From: SAR116 cluster bacterium AG-313-A07
GTDB lineage: Bacteria > Pseudomonadota > Alphaproteobacteria > Thalassobaculales > Thalassobaculaceae
Direction of reading: 5' to 3'
Assembly (NCBI GenBank): GCA_003284265.1
Contig: QBVV01000008.1
Span: forward strand, 1-59,086
DNA: 59,086 nt
Shown here in pieces: positions 28,523-37,987 of the stretch. Within the stretch, counting starts at the first letter, position 1; each line of letters begins with the position of its first letter. The notes under the pieces were generated by a model that saw only the letters and a list, made by a program, of their open reading frames with translations, had not been told where the DNA came from and ran no database searches. A program made the translations under genes and the position numbers.

Positions 28523-31500
28523 TGTTCTCTAAAAAAAATAAACAACAAACACGGCGGCTTTCTTCGGGGGGCTTAATAAACAGATCTAAACCGATTGGTT
28601 TCAAGTTCGATGGAAAACCATTAATGGGCTATGATGGAGATACGCTGGCATCGGCCCTCTTAGCGAACAACATAAAACTTGTTGGAAGAAGTTTTAAATA
28701 TCATAGGCCACGGGGAATATACACAGCCGGCACAGAAGAACCGAATGCATTAATGGCATTAAGAACTAATGCGAGAATCGAGCCGAACACAAGAGCAACA
28801 AACATAGAGCTGTTTGACGGACTGGAGGCTAAAAGTCAAAACCGATGGCCCAATTTATTTTTTGACTTTATGCAAATAAATAATCTTGCAGGTCCATTAT
28901 TTACGGCCGGTTTTTACTATAAAACATTTATGGGAATACCAGGCTGGCATTTTTATGAACATTTTATCCGTAAAGCGGCAGGAATGGGTTCGACCAATTT
29001 GGCACGAGACCCGGATACTTACGATAAGAAAAATGCATTTTGCGATATTTTAATTATTGGAGGCGGGCCAACCGGACTATCCGCTGCGTTAACGGCCGGC
29101 CGTTCGGGTGCTAGAGTCTTGTTAATTGATAGTTCAAAGCTTTTAGGCGGCCAATTAATCTGGGAATTAGATCAAATTGACGGCAGACCCGCATTTCAAT
29201 GGATAGAATCTGCTCTGGAAGAACTAAAGGAAATGAAAAACGTAACCATAGCACAACGAACAACCGCGTTTGGCTATTATGATAGTAATGTTGTTAATGC
29301 CATAGAAAGTGTCTCAGATCACTTACCAACACCAGACCCCCATTCGGTTCGACAACGCTTATGGCAAATTAGGGCCCAAAAAGTGATCATAGCAACAGGA
29401 GCAACGGAACGACCATTAGTGTTTTCAAACAATGATCGACCTGGAATTATGTTGGCCTCTGCCGCTCGCCGCTATGTTAATCAGTTCGCAGTCAAGCCGG
29501 GGAATAGAGTTGTTATATTCGCCAACAATGATGACGGTTACAAAACTGCTGTTAACCTGGCTGAAAAAGACATAGATGTTCGCGCAGTAGTAGATAGTAG
29601 AACACACGTTAATCAATTCTGGAAAACAAAACTCGATAAACTTGGTGTAGAACTTATCCTAGGCTCAGCGGTGATAAACACTCATGGTCATTTTGGCTTA
29701 ACTGGTATCGATATAGCCTCTTTAAGTTCTGATCAGAAGAGTATAGGTTCTCAATCTAGTTTTATGTCTGCCGACCTACTCGCTATTTCTGGGGGTTGGA
29801 GCCCTAATGTCCATTTATATTGCCATGCAGGAGGCAGGCCTCAGTATGAGGCGAGTATTGCAGCATTTATCCCTGGCGTGAGATCCCAGTCGGAATATCC
29901 AGCCGGGGCATCAAACGGCGCCTTCAGTTTAATAGATTGCGTCACCGAAGGCACTAATTGTGGGAGCCAACTAGCAACGGAATTAGGTTTTTCAAAGACA
30001 ATCTTTTCTATACCCAAAACGGATGAACCAACTGTAACGCCGATCAAAGCGCTGTGGCGGATCCCGGGAAAAGGAAAAAAATTCGTTGATATTCAAGATG
30101 ACGTAACTGAATCCGACATAAAACTGGCGCACCAAGAAGGCTATATATCCGTCGAGCATTTGAAACGCTACACCACGTTAGGCATGGGTACAGATCAGGG
30201 CAAGACAAGTAATATGAATGGGCACGCTATCATGGCTGAGGAAAGAGGAGAAGCCATCGAAACAGTAGGAACTACCATGTTCCGCCCCCCGTACATACCT
30301 ATTGCAATGGGGCCTCTTGCTGGAAGAGATATTGGTCAATCATATTCAGCAAAAAGAAAATCGGCGATACATAATTGGCACCATGAAAACGGCGCCATTT
30401 TTGTCGATGCGGGACAATGGTTACGTCCTCAATACTATCTTAGAAATGGCGAAACCAACACAACAGAAAATATGGATGTTGCCATAACACGGGAAGTCCA
30501 AGGAACTCGAGGAAACGTGGGAATGGTCGATGTTTCCACATTGGGAAAAATCGACATACAAGGTGCAGATTCAGGTGAATTCTTAAATCGTATTTACACC
30601 AATGGCTGGACTAAATTAGCTATCGGCAAAGCCAGATACGGCCTAATGCTTCGCGAAGACGGAATTGTCTTTGATGATGGTACAACATCAAGGCTCTCGG
30701 AACATCATTACTTTATGACAACCACAACGTCTAACGCCGCATCAGTTCTGAGTCATATGGAATACTGCCTGCAGATTCATTGGCCGGATCTAGATGTCAA
30801 AATATCGTCGGTAACCGAACAGTGGGCAGCCATGGCTATAGCGGGGCCTAAAAGCCGTGATGTTCTTGAAAAGTCTATTGATGAAAAGAATCTATCCAAC
30901 GAAGCATTACCATTTATGGGGGTAAAACAAATATCTATAGATGGTATCCCTGCTCTTATTTTTCGGATTAGCTTTTCAGGAGAGTTGGCGTACGAAGTAA
31001 ATGTACCTGCTGATTACGGAGAATATGTTTGGCGGCGTATTATGAAAAAAGGAAAAACGGATAACATTATCCCATATGGCACCGAGGCAATGGCTATTAT
31101 GCGCATTGAAAAAGGTCATGTGGCCGGCGGTGAACTCGATGGTAGAACGACACCTGATGACCTCGGCTTGAACAAACTAATAAGTTCTAAAAAAGAATTC
31201 ATCGGCCGCAGGCTATTGAACCGCGAAGGATTTATAGATCCTAACCGACCAAAACTGGTAGGACTAATTCCAATAGATGGGAAATCGAGAATAAGGACGG
31301 GATCAATTCTGGTAAAGGATCCAAACGCGAGCCTTCCAATGCCAAAATTAGGGCATGTATCCTCCGGAGCTTATCTCAGCCCAACATTAAAGCACCCAAT
31401 ATCTCTTGGATTAATCAAAGGAGGTACTGACAGAATTGGAGAGACTGTTTGGGCTACCAGTCCGCTCCATGGAGAGACAAATGAAGTTAAGATCGTGGAC

Positions 31501-31542
31501 CCTGTATTTTACGACAAACAAGGGGAACGATTAAATGGCTGA
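28522..31542 (+). CDS. soxA: Sarcosine oxidase subunit alpha
   Basis: A 1006-residue subunit. An N-terminal ferredoxin-like domain without cluster cysteines (about 25-105, with YHRPRGIYTAGTEEPNAL) is followed by a nucleotide-binding Rossmann domain (CDILIIGGGPTGLSAAL, 174-190) that takes NAD in known enzymes. A C-terminal aminomethyltransferase/GcvT-like region (about 610-990) binds tetrahydrofolate and turns the methyl carbon into 5,10-methylene-THF rather than free formaldehyde. Signatures such as VDVSTLGKIDIQG and GHVAGGELDGRTTPDDLGL fit this domain. The gene is coupled to soxD, and its last eight bases overlap soxG. Confidence 0.95.
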   Translation: MFSKKNKQQTRRLSSGGLINRSKPIGFKFDGKPLMGYDGDTLASALLANNIKLVGRSFKYHRPRGIYTAGTEEPNALMALRTNARIEPNTRATNIELFDGLEAKSQNRWPNLFFDFMQINNLAGPLFTAGFYYKTFMGIPGWHFYEHFIRKAAGMGSTNLARDPDTYDKKNAFCDILIIGGGPTGLSAALTAGRSGARVLLIDSSKLLGGQLIWELDQIDGRPAFQWIESALEELKEMKNVTIAQRTTAFGYYDSNVVNAIESVSDHLPTPDPHSVRQRLWQIRAQKVIIATGATERPLVFSNNDRPGIMLASAARRYVNQFAVKPGNRVVIFANNDDGYKTAVNLAEKDIDVRAVVDSRTHVNQFWKTKLDKLGVELILGSAVINTHGHFGLTGIDIASLSSDQKSIGSQSSFMSADLLAISGGWSPNVHLYCHAGGRPQYEASIAAFIPGVRSQSEYPAGASNGAFSLIDCVTEGTNCGSQLATELGFSKTIFSIPKTDEPTVTPIKALWRIPGKGKKFVDIQDDVTESDIKLAHQEGYISVEHLKRYTTLGMGTDQGKTSNMNGHAIMAEERGEAIETVGTTMFRPPYIPIAMGPLAGRDIGQSYSAKRKSAIHNWHHENGAIFVDAGQWLRPQYYLRNGETNTTENMDVAITREVQGTRGNVGMVDVSTLGKIDIQGADSGEFLNRIYTNGWTKLAIGKARYGLMLREDGIVFDDGTTSRLSEHHYFMTTTTSNAASVLSHMEYCLQIHWPDLDVKISSVTEQWAAMAIAGPKSRDVLEKSIDEKNLSNEALPFMGVKQISIDGIPALIFRISFSGELAYEVNVPADYGEYVWRRIMKKGKTDNIIPYGTEAMAIMRIEKGHVAGGELDGRTTPDDLGLNKLISSKKEFIGRRLLNREGFIDPNRPKLVGLIPIDGKSRIRTGSILVKDPNASLPMPKLGHVSSGAYLSPTLKHPISLGLIKGGTDRIGETVWATSPLHGETNEVKIVDPVFYDKQGERLNG

Positions 31543-32152
31543 TAAGACTTACATTCTTCCTCCAATAAAGCGGCTGTCTGCTTTAGCTGGCCAGATAGAA
31601 AGTGGCCGTTTTGGTAATATAAAAACTGAGCCAGGAATTTTTATAAAAGAAAATCATCCACTTTCGATCGTTCAGCTTGAAACCAGAGAGCCACCCGCAA
31701 AAGATTTTCTGACCGTCATCAAAAATCTTTTTGAATTTGATGTTCCACTCTCCCCAAACACATCAAGCGTATCAGATAAAACGCGTATCATTTGGACTGG
31801 GCCAAATAGGTGGTTAATAATAGAACCGGAGACGAGAGATCTTATATCATTGGTAAAAAGCCAGATAAACGAAACTTCGATCTCTATAGTTGACCTTAGT
31901 CACGCGAGATCATCGATAGAGATAGATGGCTCAATGACAAGAGATCTTCTTCTTAAAGGGGCAGCAATAGACTTTCACCCAGAAGCCTTTTTAATTAACC
32001 ATTGTGTTCAAACGACTTTTTTTAATTTATCGGCGCTAATTTGTTGTCTTGATGAAAATAGATTCAACATTTTTATTGCCCGTGGATTCGCCCTGGATTT
32101 GTTGCAAAAGGTCCAGGAAGCCGCAGAAGAGTTTGGTTATGAAACACTGTGA
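31535..32152 (+). CDS. soxG: Sarcosine oxidase subunit gamma
   Basis: A 205-residue subunit of the SoxG/GcvT-fold type. It has the family pattern TRIIWTGPNRWLIIEPE, VDLSHARSSIEIDG and RDLLLKGAAIDFHPEAF. It overlaps the end of soxA by eight bases, with GGGG about nine bases before its ATG inside soxA. It ends the operon, 28 bp from the convergent hyuB stop. No glyA, folD or purU follows, although these folate genes often accompany sox operons. Confidence 0.93.
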   Translation: MADKTYILPPIKRLSALAGQIESGRFGNIKTEPGIFIKENHPLSIVQLETREPPAKDFLTVIKNLFEFDVPLSPNTSSVSDKTRIIWTGPNRWLIIEPETRDLISLVKSQINETSISIVDLSHARSSIEIDGSMTRDLLLKGAAIDFHPEAFLINHCVQTTFFNLSALICCLDENRFNIFIARGFALDLLQKVQEAAEEFGYETL

Positions 32153-32180
32153 CAAACAACAGGTATCAGCACCTCCTCTT

Positions 32181-33815
32181 TCAGCTAATATTTCCTGTGA
32201 AATTGTTTAATAAGTCCTGTTTTTTCTGATCCCTTGACCTCTCTTTAGGATCACCATATCCACCGCCCCCCCCTGTTCTGACCACAAGGCGATCTCCTTC
32301 AAGCAGAGAAAAATGTTGCTTCGATTCTAATTGTATTTTTTGCCCACCTCTCTCCACAAACGTCTCAGCTTTTGCGCCAGGAAATCCTCCTTCTATTCCT
32401 TCAGGAGCAATTTTAAATCGATCTCCATACGTAGCAAAAGTTACGTCCTCTTTTATAATTTTATAAATTCTTTGAAAGCCCATACCGCCTCGATTTTTTC
32501 CATCCCCACCTGAAGTTGACCGTAGGCTATAGTCCTCAACTCTAAAAAATGGATAATCGGACTCCATACTCTCTATCGGAATATTTGAACAATTTGATAA
32601 CATTGAGTCTACCGCATCACACCCATCGTTATTCGGCCCTGCTCCAAATCCTCCGCCAAATATCTCAAGATAAATATTATAGCCTGTTTCCTTTCGGTGG
32701 CTCAAACACGACACCGAGGTTGTATCAAAACCAGGAGCTATAACACGCTCTGGAACAGCTTGCGATAGTGCACCCATGACTGCATTAACAACTCTATAAC
32801 TAGGTATCAGCCTTGCTCTGACAGGGGCAGGAGGTTTAGGATTCAAAATTGATCCGTAAGGTATTTTAACGCTAATTGCCCTTTCTGCCCCTTCATTAAA
32901 GGGAATATCCGGATCAGTAAGAACCGCTTTAATACAGGCTATTGCTGACGATACTGAAGAAGCAAAAGGGCTATTTAAATTTGTCCTGACTTGCTCAGAA
33001 GATCCCTTGAAATCAACTATTATTTGGTCCTCATTAATCACCACTTCCGCTTTTATAAGAACCGGGTCTCCTCCATTACCATCATCATCCAACCATGCTT
33101 TTCCGCTGAAAGTGCCATCTGGGGCATTTGATATCGCTGCACGAATCCGTCGTTCAGAATAATTTAGCATTTCTTGCATAGCAGAAACCATGGTTTTTCC
33201 ACCAAATTTGCGATGTAGATCTTTTAATCGCTCTCCCCCTACCGCATTTGCAGCAAACTGCGCATTTAAATCCCCTATGGTGGCGTCAGGCATTCTAACA
33301 TTTGCTCTGATTAATCTTTCAAATGCCCCCCCTTTCCAATCATCTTCTATCGAATATCTACTGGGCGGTATTGTTATTCCTTCCTCATGCACGTCGGCGG
33401 CATTCGGATTTAATCCTGGAGCCCCACCACCAAGGTCAATGTGATGGACCACTGTTGCTGTGATACCTATGAGGGTTTTTTCATAAAAAATCGGAGTGAA
33501 TAAAAAAATGTCTGGTAAGTGTTGGCCACCTGAGTAGGGATCATTATTTATTAAAAAATCTCCATCTTTGAGGGTATCTAAAGGGTGGTACTTCAGACAA
33601 GCTTTGAAGGTATGCGTGATAGATCCGAGTTGAATTGGTATTAACTCAGCCTGTGCGACTACTCTGCCATCACGATCCAGTATTGCAGCTGAACAATCTT
33701 GTGCCTCGCGCACTACAGGGGAATGCGCAGAACGGATTAGTTTTACGCCCATTTCATCTGCTGCAGCCACTAGAGCTCGGGTAATAACCGCTTGATCTAC
33801 AGGAGAAACACCCAT
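32181..33815 (-). CDS. Hydantoinase B/oxoprolinase family subunit (first set)
   Basis: A 544-residue HyuB-type subunit. ITRALVAAADEMGVKLIRSAHSPVVREAQDCSAAILD, NDPYSGGQHLPDIFLFTPIF, TATVVHHIDLGG and the C-terminal GGGGGYGDPKERS are the family landmarks. With HyuA it forms ATP-dependent hydantoinase, 5-oxoprolinase or related carboxylase-type enzymes such as acetone or acetophenone carboxylase. Its ATG begins one base after the hyuA stop, so the two are made together. The substrate is unknown. It is the last gene of the set cupin, M24, hyuA, hyuB. A second hyuB (56141-57886) is only about 24 kb away. Confidence 0.9.
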   Translation of the reverse strand: MGVSPVDQAVITRALVAAADEMGVKLIRSAHSPVVREAQDCSAAILDRDGRVVAQAELIPIQLGSITHTFKACLKYHPLDTLKDGDFLINNDPYSGGQHLPDIFLFTPIFYEKTLIGITATVVHHIDLGGGAPGLNPNAADVHEEGITIPPSRYSIEDDWKGGAFERLIRANVRMPDATIGDLNAQFAANAVGGERLKDLHRKFGGKTMVSAMQEMLNYSERRIRAAISNAPDGTFSGKAWLDDDGNGGDPVLIKAEVVINEDQIIVDFKGSSEQVRTNLNSPFASSVSSAIACIKAVLTDPDIPFNEGAERAISVKIPYGSILNPKPPAPVRARLIPSYRVVNAVMGALSQAVPERVIAPGFDTTSVSCLSHRKETGYNIYLEIFGGGFGAGPNNDGCDAVDSMLSNCSNIPIESMESDYPFFRVEDYSLRSTSGGDGKNRGGMGFQRIYKIIKEDVTFATYGDRFKIAPEGIEGGFPGAKAETFVERGGQKIQLESKQHFSLLEGDRLVVRTGGGGGYGDPKERSRDQKKQDLLNNFTGNIS

Positions 33816-33816
33816 T

Positions 33817-35850
33817 CTAATTTTCCTTAATCAGTATAACATTATCTTCGGAATCCCTTGAAACCTTCCATTCTTGTGGAACAAAAATAGTGGAATTAGT
33901 ATCTTGGATCAGCACTGGGCCATTAATAGCTTCAGATGTCAGCTCCGCCCTTTCTTTTAAATCAGCTGTGAGCTCTTTACCACGCTCTATCATTTTTACT
34001 TGTCTAGACACAGGCGTGTTAACCGACGGAAGCCGCGTTTCGTTTGCAAATAGGATCTCGGGGCTCACCTTGGCCCCAATTCGAAACGATATAATTTCTA
34101 CAGGATCCCCTTCTGCTTTAGAAAATTCGAAAATTTGATGATGCGCACTCGCAAATAGTTGGGATAATCTTGCAGTCGTAAGTTCATTTATACTCTCATT
34201 TTTTATATCAACAGATACTTCAAACGCCTGTCCTACGTACCGCATTTCTAATACTTTATCGTACTCTATCTCTCCCTCTACATTGAGGGACGTTAGATAA
34301 TCCGCCGTTTCATTTTCAAGACCAACTATTAGTTTTTTTACTTCATCAATATTTTCATCCTTTAAGGCCAAGCGTCGAGTTCTTGTTCGATAGTGAATGT
34401 GATCCGACAACAACAAACCAGAAGCAGATAAAACGCCTGCATTCGGCGGTACAACAACCCTCTCAATGCTCAAATCTTCAGCAACACGGGCTGCATGAAG
34501 CGGGCCAGCGCCGCCAAATGGCACCAAGACGAAGTCTCTTGGGTCACTGCCCCTTTCTGTTGAGATTTGCTGTATTGCTCTAACTATATTAGCTTCAGCT
34601 AGCCTTATTGTGTTATCAGCAATTTCTTCTATCGGTAAGCCAAAAAACTCGCTCAACTCTGTAAATGTGTCTTGAGCCAATTTGACATCGACATTCATTT
34701 TTCCGCCAAGAAAACTATCCGCTTGCAAAGTGCCTCTAATTAAATGAGCATCGGTCACAGTTGGCTCAATACCTCCTCGGTCATAGCAGGCGGGACCCGG
34801 GCTAGCCCCAGCAGATCTGGGGCCAACCCGCATAAGCCCTCCATCATCTTTCCAGGCGATAGAGCCGCCGCCTGCTCCAACAGTAGCTATATCAATAACT
34901 GGAGTTTTTACAGGAAGTCCATCTATCATGGTCATCGGCGCAAGCTTGGATTCCCCGCCTGAAACTAAGGAAACATCGGTACTAGTACCTCCCATATCAA
35001 GAGTAATTAAATTATCATAACCCGCAGATGATATACCTCGGATAGCGCCGACTACACCGGCTGCTGGCCCCGAGAAAAGAGCAGAGATGGCATTTTTGGC
35101 CATGGCTTCCGCTGGCATTCTGCCTCCATTTGACTGCATAATGCTAAATCGCCCCTTAAAGCCTTGCTTTGCTAAAGACGCCGAAAACCTTTTTATATAC
35201 CCCGCAATAACGGGCTGAACATATGCGGCTAATGTCGTTGTTGAAGCACGCTCATATTCTCTAAACTCTCTTGTTACGTCGCACGAGCATGTTATTGGTA
35301 AACTGGGGAACTCCTGTTGTATTAACTCTTTTAAAAGCCGTTCATGTCGCGAATTGCTATAGGAATGCAAAAAGCAGATGGCGGCAGAATCAAAGCGTCC
35401 ATCCCTTAGAGCGGTTTTTATCTGCTCTCTGGCATGATCTTCATCAATGTCCAGAACAACAGAGCCGTCGGGAGATATTCTTTCTTTTATCTCGTAGGTA
35501 TCATGACGAGCAACTACAGGTTCTGGTTTTTTGTAATGTAGATCATAAATAGATCGTCGATCATGGCGCTGCAGTAAAAGAATGTCTCTTGTCCCCTTAG
35601 TTACAAAAAGACAGACCCTTCCGCCCTTCCTCTCTAAAACAGCATTAGTCGCAACGGTGGAACCGTGGACTAATTCTTTTATTTGAGAGATATCTAGTTC
35701 GGCTGCTCTAATAGCATTCATTGCGCCTTCATCTGGCTTTGATGGTGTACTCGGGACCTTAGCTGTTTTCATTTGATAACCGTCGCTAGCTACCAGGTCA
35801 GTAAATGTCCCCCCAACTTCGATTCCAACCCTAAATTCATGTTTACTCAT
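33817..35850 (-). CDS. Hydantoinase A/oxoprolinase family subunit (first set)
   Basis: A 677-residue HyuA-type ATPase subunit of the actin/hexokinase-like fold. The phosphate motifs are VGIEVGGTFTDLV (8-20), GSTVATNAVLERKG (63-76), GPAAGVVGA (261-269) and LDMGGTSTDVSLV (284-296). The segment REYERASTTTLAAYVQPVI is also characteristic. It phosphorylates the substrate at a carbonyl or lactam so that HyuB can complete hydrolysis or carboxylation. It is followed by hyuB after a single base. GAGG about seven bases upstream supports the start. Gene order here is A then B, opposite to the second set. Confidence 0.91.
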   Translation of the reverse strand: MSKHEFRVGIEVGGTFTDLVASDGYQMKTAKVPSTPSKPDEGAMNAIRAAELDISQIKELVHGSTVATNAVLERKGGRVCLFVTKGTRDILLLQRHDRRSIYDLHYKKPEPVVARHDTYEIKERISPDGSVVLDIDEDHAREQIKTALRDGRFDSAAICFLHSYSNSRHERLLKELIQQEFPSLPITCSCDVTREFREYERASTTTLAAYVQPVIAGYIKRFSASLAKQGFKGRFSIMQSNGGRMPAEAMAKNAISALFSGPAAGVVGAIRGISSAGYDNLITLDMGGTSTDVSLVSGGESKLAPMTMIDGLPVKTPVIDIATVGAGGGSIAWKDDGGLMRVGPRSAGASPGPACYDRGGIEPTVTDAHLIRGTLQADSFLGGKMNVDVKLAQDTFTELSEFFGLPIEEIADNTIRLAEANIVRAIQQISTERGSDPRDFVLVPFGGAGPLHAARVAEDLSIERVVVPPNAGVLSASGLLLSDHIHYRTRTRRLALKDENIDEVKKLIVGLENETADYLTSLNVEGEIEYDKVLEMRYVGQAFEVSVDIKNESINELTTARLSQLFASAHHQIFEFSKAEGDPVEIISFRIGAKVSPEILFANETRLPSVNTPVSRQVKMIERGKELTADLKERAELTSEAINGPVLIQDTNSTIFVPQEWKVSRDSEDNVILIKEN

Positions 35851-35927
35851 TAAATTACCTCAATTTAAACAACACTCTAAAACAGAGCGCTACACAAAAC
35901 TCCAGTTTTTCTATTGATTTGAGTTCA

Positions 35928-37100
35928 TCAATATATAAGAGGAATCTCCGAAGGAGCCCTGATTGAAAGCAATTCCGGTTCACCATCCCTTATAACAATA
36001 TTTTCTTCGTGAACCATAATCCGTCCATCTGCAAATTCTATACAGGGTTCTAGCGTCATAACCATACCAGGCTGCATTAACGTTGTATCACCTTTCATGT
36101 TAGACGGCCATTCTGTTAACTGCATCCCTAACCCATGTCCAAGCCGTCCAACAGCGTTTTTCGAAGAGGTAGATTCACTCAAAACATCGGCCATAACCTT
36201 CCATAATCCCTCAGCAGTAATTCCGGGCCGAGCCGCTTTTAATCCAGCATCCGTGGCGCGATAAACAACGTCATAAGCTGCAGTCACAGTCTCATCAACA
36301 CTACCAAAACAGAAATTACGATCAAAATCCGAAAAATATCCATCAAATACTGCACCTGTATCCATCATCAACATGTCACCTTTTGTTAAATTTCTCTCGG
36401 AGGGCATGCCAATTACTTCTGTTGGGCCTTTGGGCCCAGACCCGCCAACCAAATATGGAACTTCGTCTGCCCCCCTGGCAAGTAAATCAATCCTGAATTT
36501 TCTGAAAATTTCCTTCTCTTCATCACCAAGATTAGCAATTTTAGGTAACTCCAGGAATCCCTCCGATACACGCTGACAAATATATCTAATTTTTGAAATT
36601 TCAGCTTCAGATTTTATTTTTCGTAATTCTTGGATCAAAGGACTGGCATCAACAAGCTGAATACCACGAATATTTTCCTGAAGTTTCTTGAAATCAGAAA
36701 AAGGCATTCTAATGTGGCTCTCAGTCCCCATAGGCACCCCAATCACACCACTTATCTTCTTCAATCTCTTTATAGTTGCTGTTAGCTCAGTAATGCCTTC
36801 ATCATTTGGCCTAGGTGCAGGCCACATCACAATATCATCCAGCCACGTCTCGTTCATCCTAGTTCCGCCAATTTCAGGAATTACTGCTATCGGTTTCCCC
36901 TCCCTTGGCACTACCAAAAACCATGGTCTCGTAGGGCTTAACCAAAAGGCTGTATGAAAACCAGAAAAATAACGAACCTCCGGTTCAGTCGTTAACAATA
37001 AACCATCAACATTTAACGTTTTCATTAAACGCTGCGCTCGTTCAGTTCTTAAGGCAAACTCAGAAGTTTCAAAGCCAATTTGAGGTATATCCTGGTTCAC
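35928..37100 (-). CDS. M24 (Xaa-Pro peptidase/creatinase fold) family protein
   Basis: A 390-residue pita-bread-fold protein with an N-terminal creatinase-like domain (about 20-155) and a C-terminal metal domain. All five metal ligands look present: Asp in MMDTGAVFDG, Asp in FSDFDRNF, His in GRLGHGLGMQ, Glu in MTLEPCIEF and Glu in MVHEENIVI. The family includes Xaa-Pro dipeptidase, creatinase, ectoine hydrolase and the lyase DddP, so the reaction is not fixed. Its ATG overlaps the cupin-like gene by four bases (ATGA), and 77 bp separate it from hyuA. A joint role in breaking a C-N bond in a cyclic or N-substituted compound is inference. Confidence 0.86.
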   Translation of the reverse strand: MNQDIPQIGFETSEFALRTERAQRLMKTLNVDGLLLTTEPEVRYFSGFHTAFWLSPTRPWFLVVPREGKPIAVIPEIGGTRMNETWLDDIVMWPAPRPNDEGITELTATIKRLKKISGVIGVPMGTESHIRMPFSDFKKLQENIRGIQLVDASPLIQELRKIKSEAEISKIRYICQRVSEGFLELPKIANLGDEEKEIFRKFRIDLLARGADEVPYLVGGSGPKGPTEVIGMPSERNLTKGDMLMMDTGAVFDGYFSDFDRNFCFGSVDETVTAAYDVVYRATDAGLKAARPGITAEGLWKVMADVLSESTSSKNAVGRLGHGLGMQLTEWPSNMKGDTTLMQPGMVMTLEPCIEFADGRIMVHEENIVIRDGEPELLSIRAPSEIPLIY

Positions 37101-37858
37101 GCTGGGTCTGTGTTAGAAAATTGCATTAGCAACAAAACCAAACCGTCTTTGCCTGCTTTAACCTCTAATGGCTGTTCCCTAGGTGAACGATAAAAACCTG
37201 AGAGCCTGGTAAGGTCCTCTTTTTCACCAACAGCGAACCCATCAACAACAATAGCATATTGCCCACCAGCTATCTTGTCGGTGTCGACTAGCGTTACTTT
37301 CTCGGGTGGAATTGTATAAAGATAAGCGCATGTACCATCATCATCCAAAGACATGACTTCTGTTCGAGTGACTTTGTCTGTTTGGCACACAGAGCCTGAA
37401 TTGGGTAGCTCTATATCTGCCGCCATTCTATGCTTACGCTTCACTTTTTTTAGTTTATCTCGCGCTCCAGGCATATATTTTGCCCCAGAATCCCAACGGG
37501 CGCGTAGGGTGAAATAGACAACCCCTGACGGTCCCGCGGTTATTGGTCCATAAGGTGTATGCCCTCGGGCGTAGTGAAGTGATAGTGGACTCGCTAAATG
37601 TTTGCCAAGACGCGCTCCCCCATCGACAAACACCTGGTATTGTTCATGATCATGGAAGTGAGGGGGTGTAACCGAATTGGATGGCTGTTCTACGAGAAAA
37701 CCTTGCGGCAAACCATCGTCATTTTTTTCGTTTCCTGGGATATAACTACCTCTCAAAGGCGCGCTGCCCACATATGGACTAAGGTGGTAAGTTTGACCAT
37801 GTACATCTATTGCTTTTCGACTTGCTTTGGCGCTAACAGCTGACGTGATATAAGGCAT
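37097..37858 (-). CDS. Cupin-like protein of unknown function
   Basis: A 253-residue protein with a single recognisable cupin metal motif, PPHFHDHEQYQVFVDG (HxHxxEQ), at about residues 72-87. The remainder, including GHTPYGPITAGPSGVVYFTLRARWDSG and GGQYAIVVDGFAVGEKEDL, has beta-sheet character but no motif I can assign. The second cupin motif is not obvious. It opens a tight set with the M24 protein (ATGA overlap) and hyuAB, so it is probably an enzyme or a binding protein for that pathway. The binding site is weak. It diverges from an MFS gene over 129 bp. Confidence 0.7.
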   Translation of the reverse strand: MPYITSAVSAKASRKAIDVHGQTYHLSPYVGSAPLRGSYIPGNEKNDDGLPQGFLVEQPSNSVTPPHFHDHEQYQVFVDGGARLGKHLASPLSLHYARGHTPYGPITAGPSGVVYFTLRARWDSGAKYMPGARDKLKKVKRKHRMAADIELPNSGSVCQTDKVTRTEVMSLDDDGTCAYLYTIPPEKVTLVDTDKIAGGQYAIVVDGFAVGEKEDLTRLSGFYRSPREQPLEVKAGKDGLVLLLMQFSNTDPA

Positions 37859-37987
37859 GATTAAATCCGATAGAAACTTAACAAACTATTTAGTTGTTCT
37901 AAAATAACACGGTAAATGGGAACAGCAAATCAGAATTCAGATAACATTGAATATTGCTAATAAATGTTTATCCGCTTATAGAACATT

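Noticed and set aside
35928..37858. DMSP-lyase pair (DddP is M24-fold; several Ddd lyases are cupins)
   Set aside because: The M24 protein is shorter than DddP and the cupin-like protein is longer than DddQ, DddW or DddK. No diagnostic residues could be matched, so the idea rests only on fold names.
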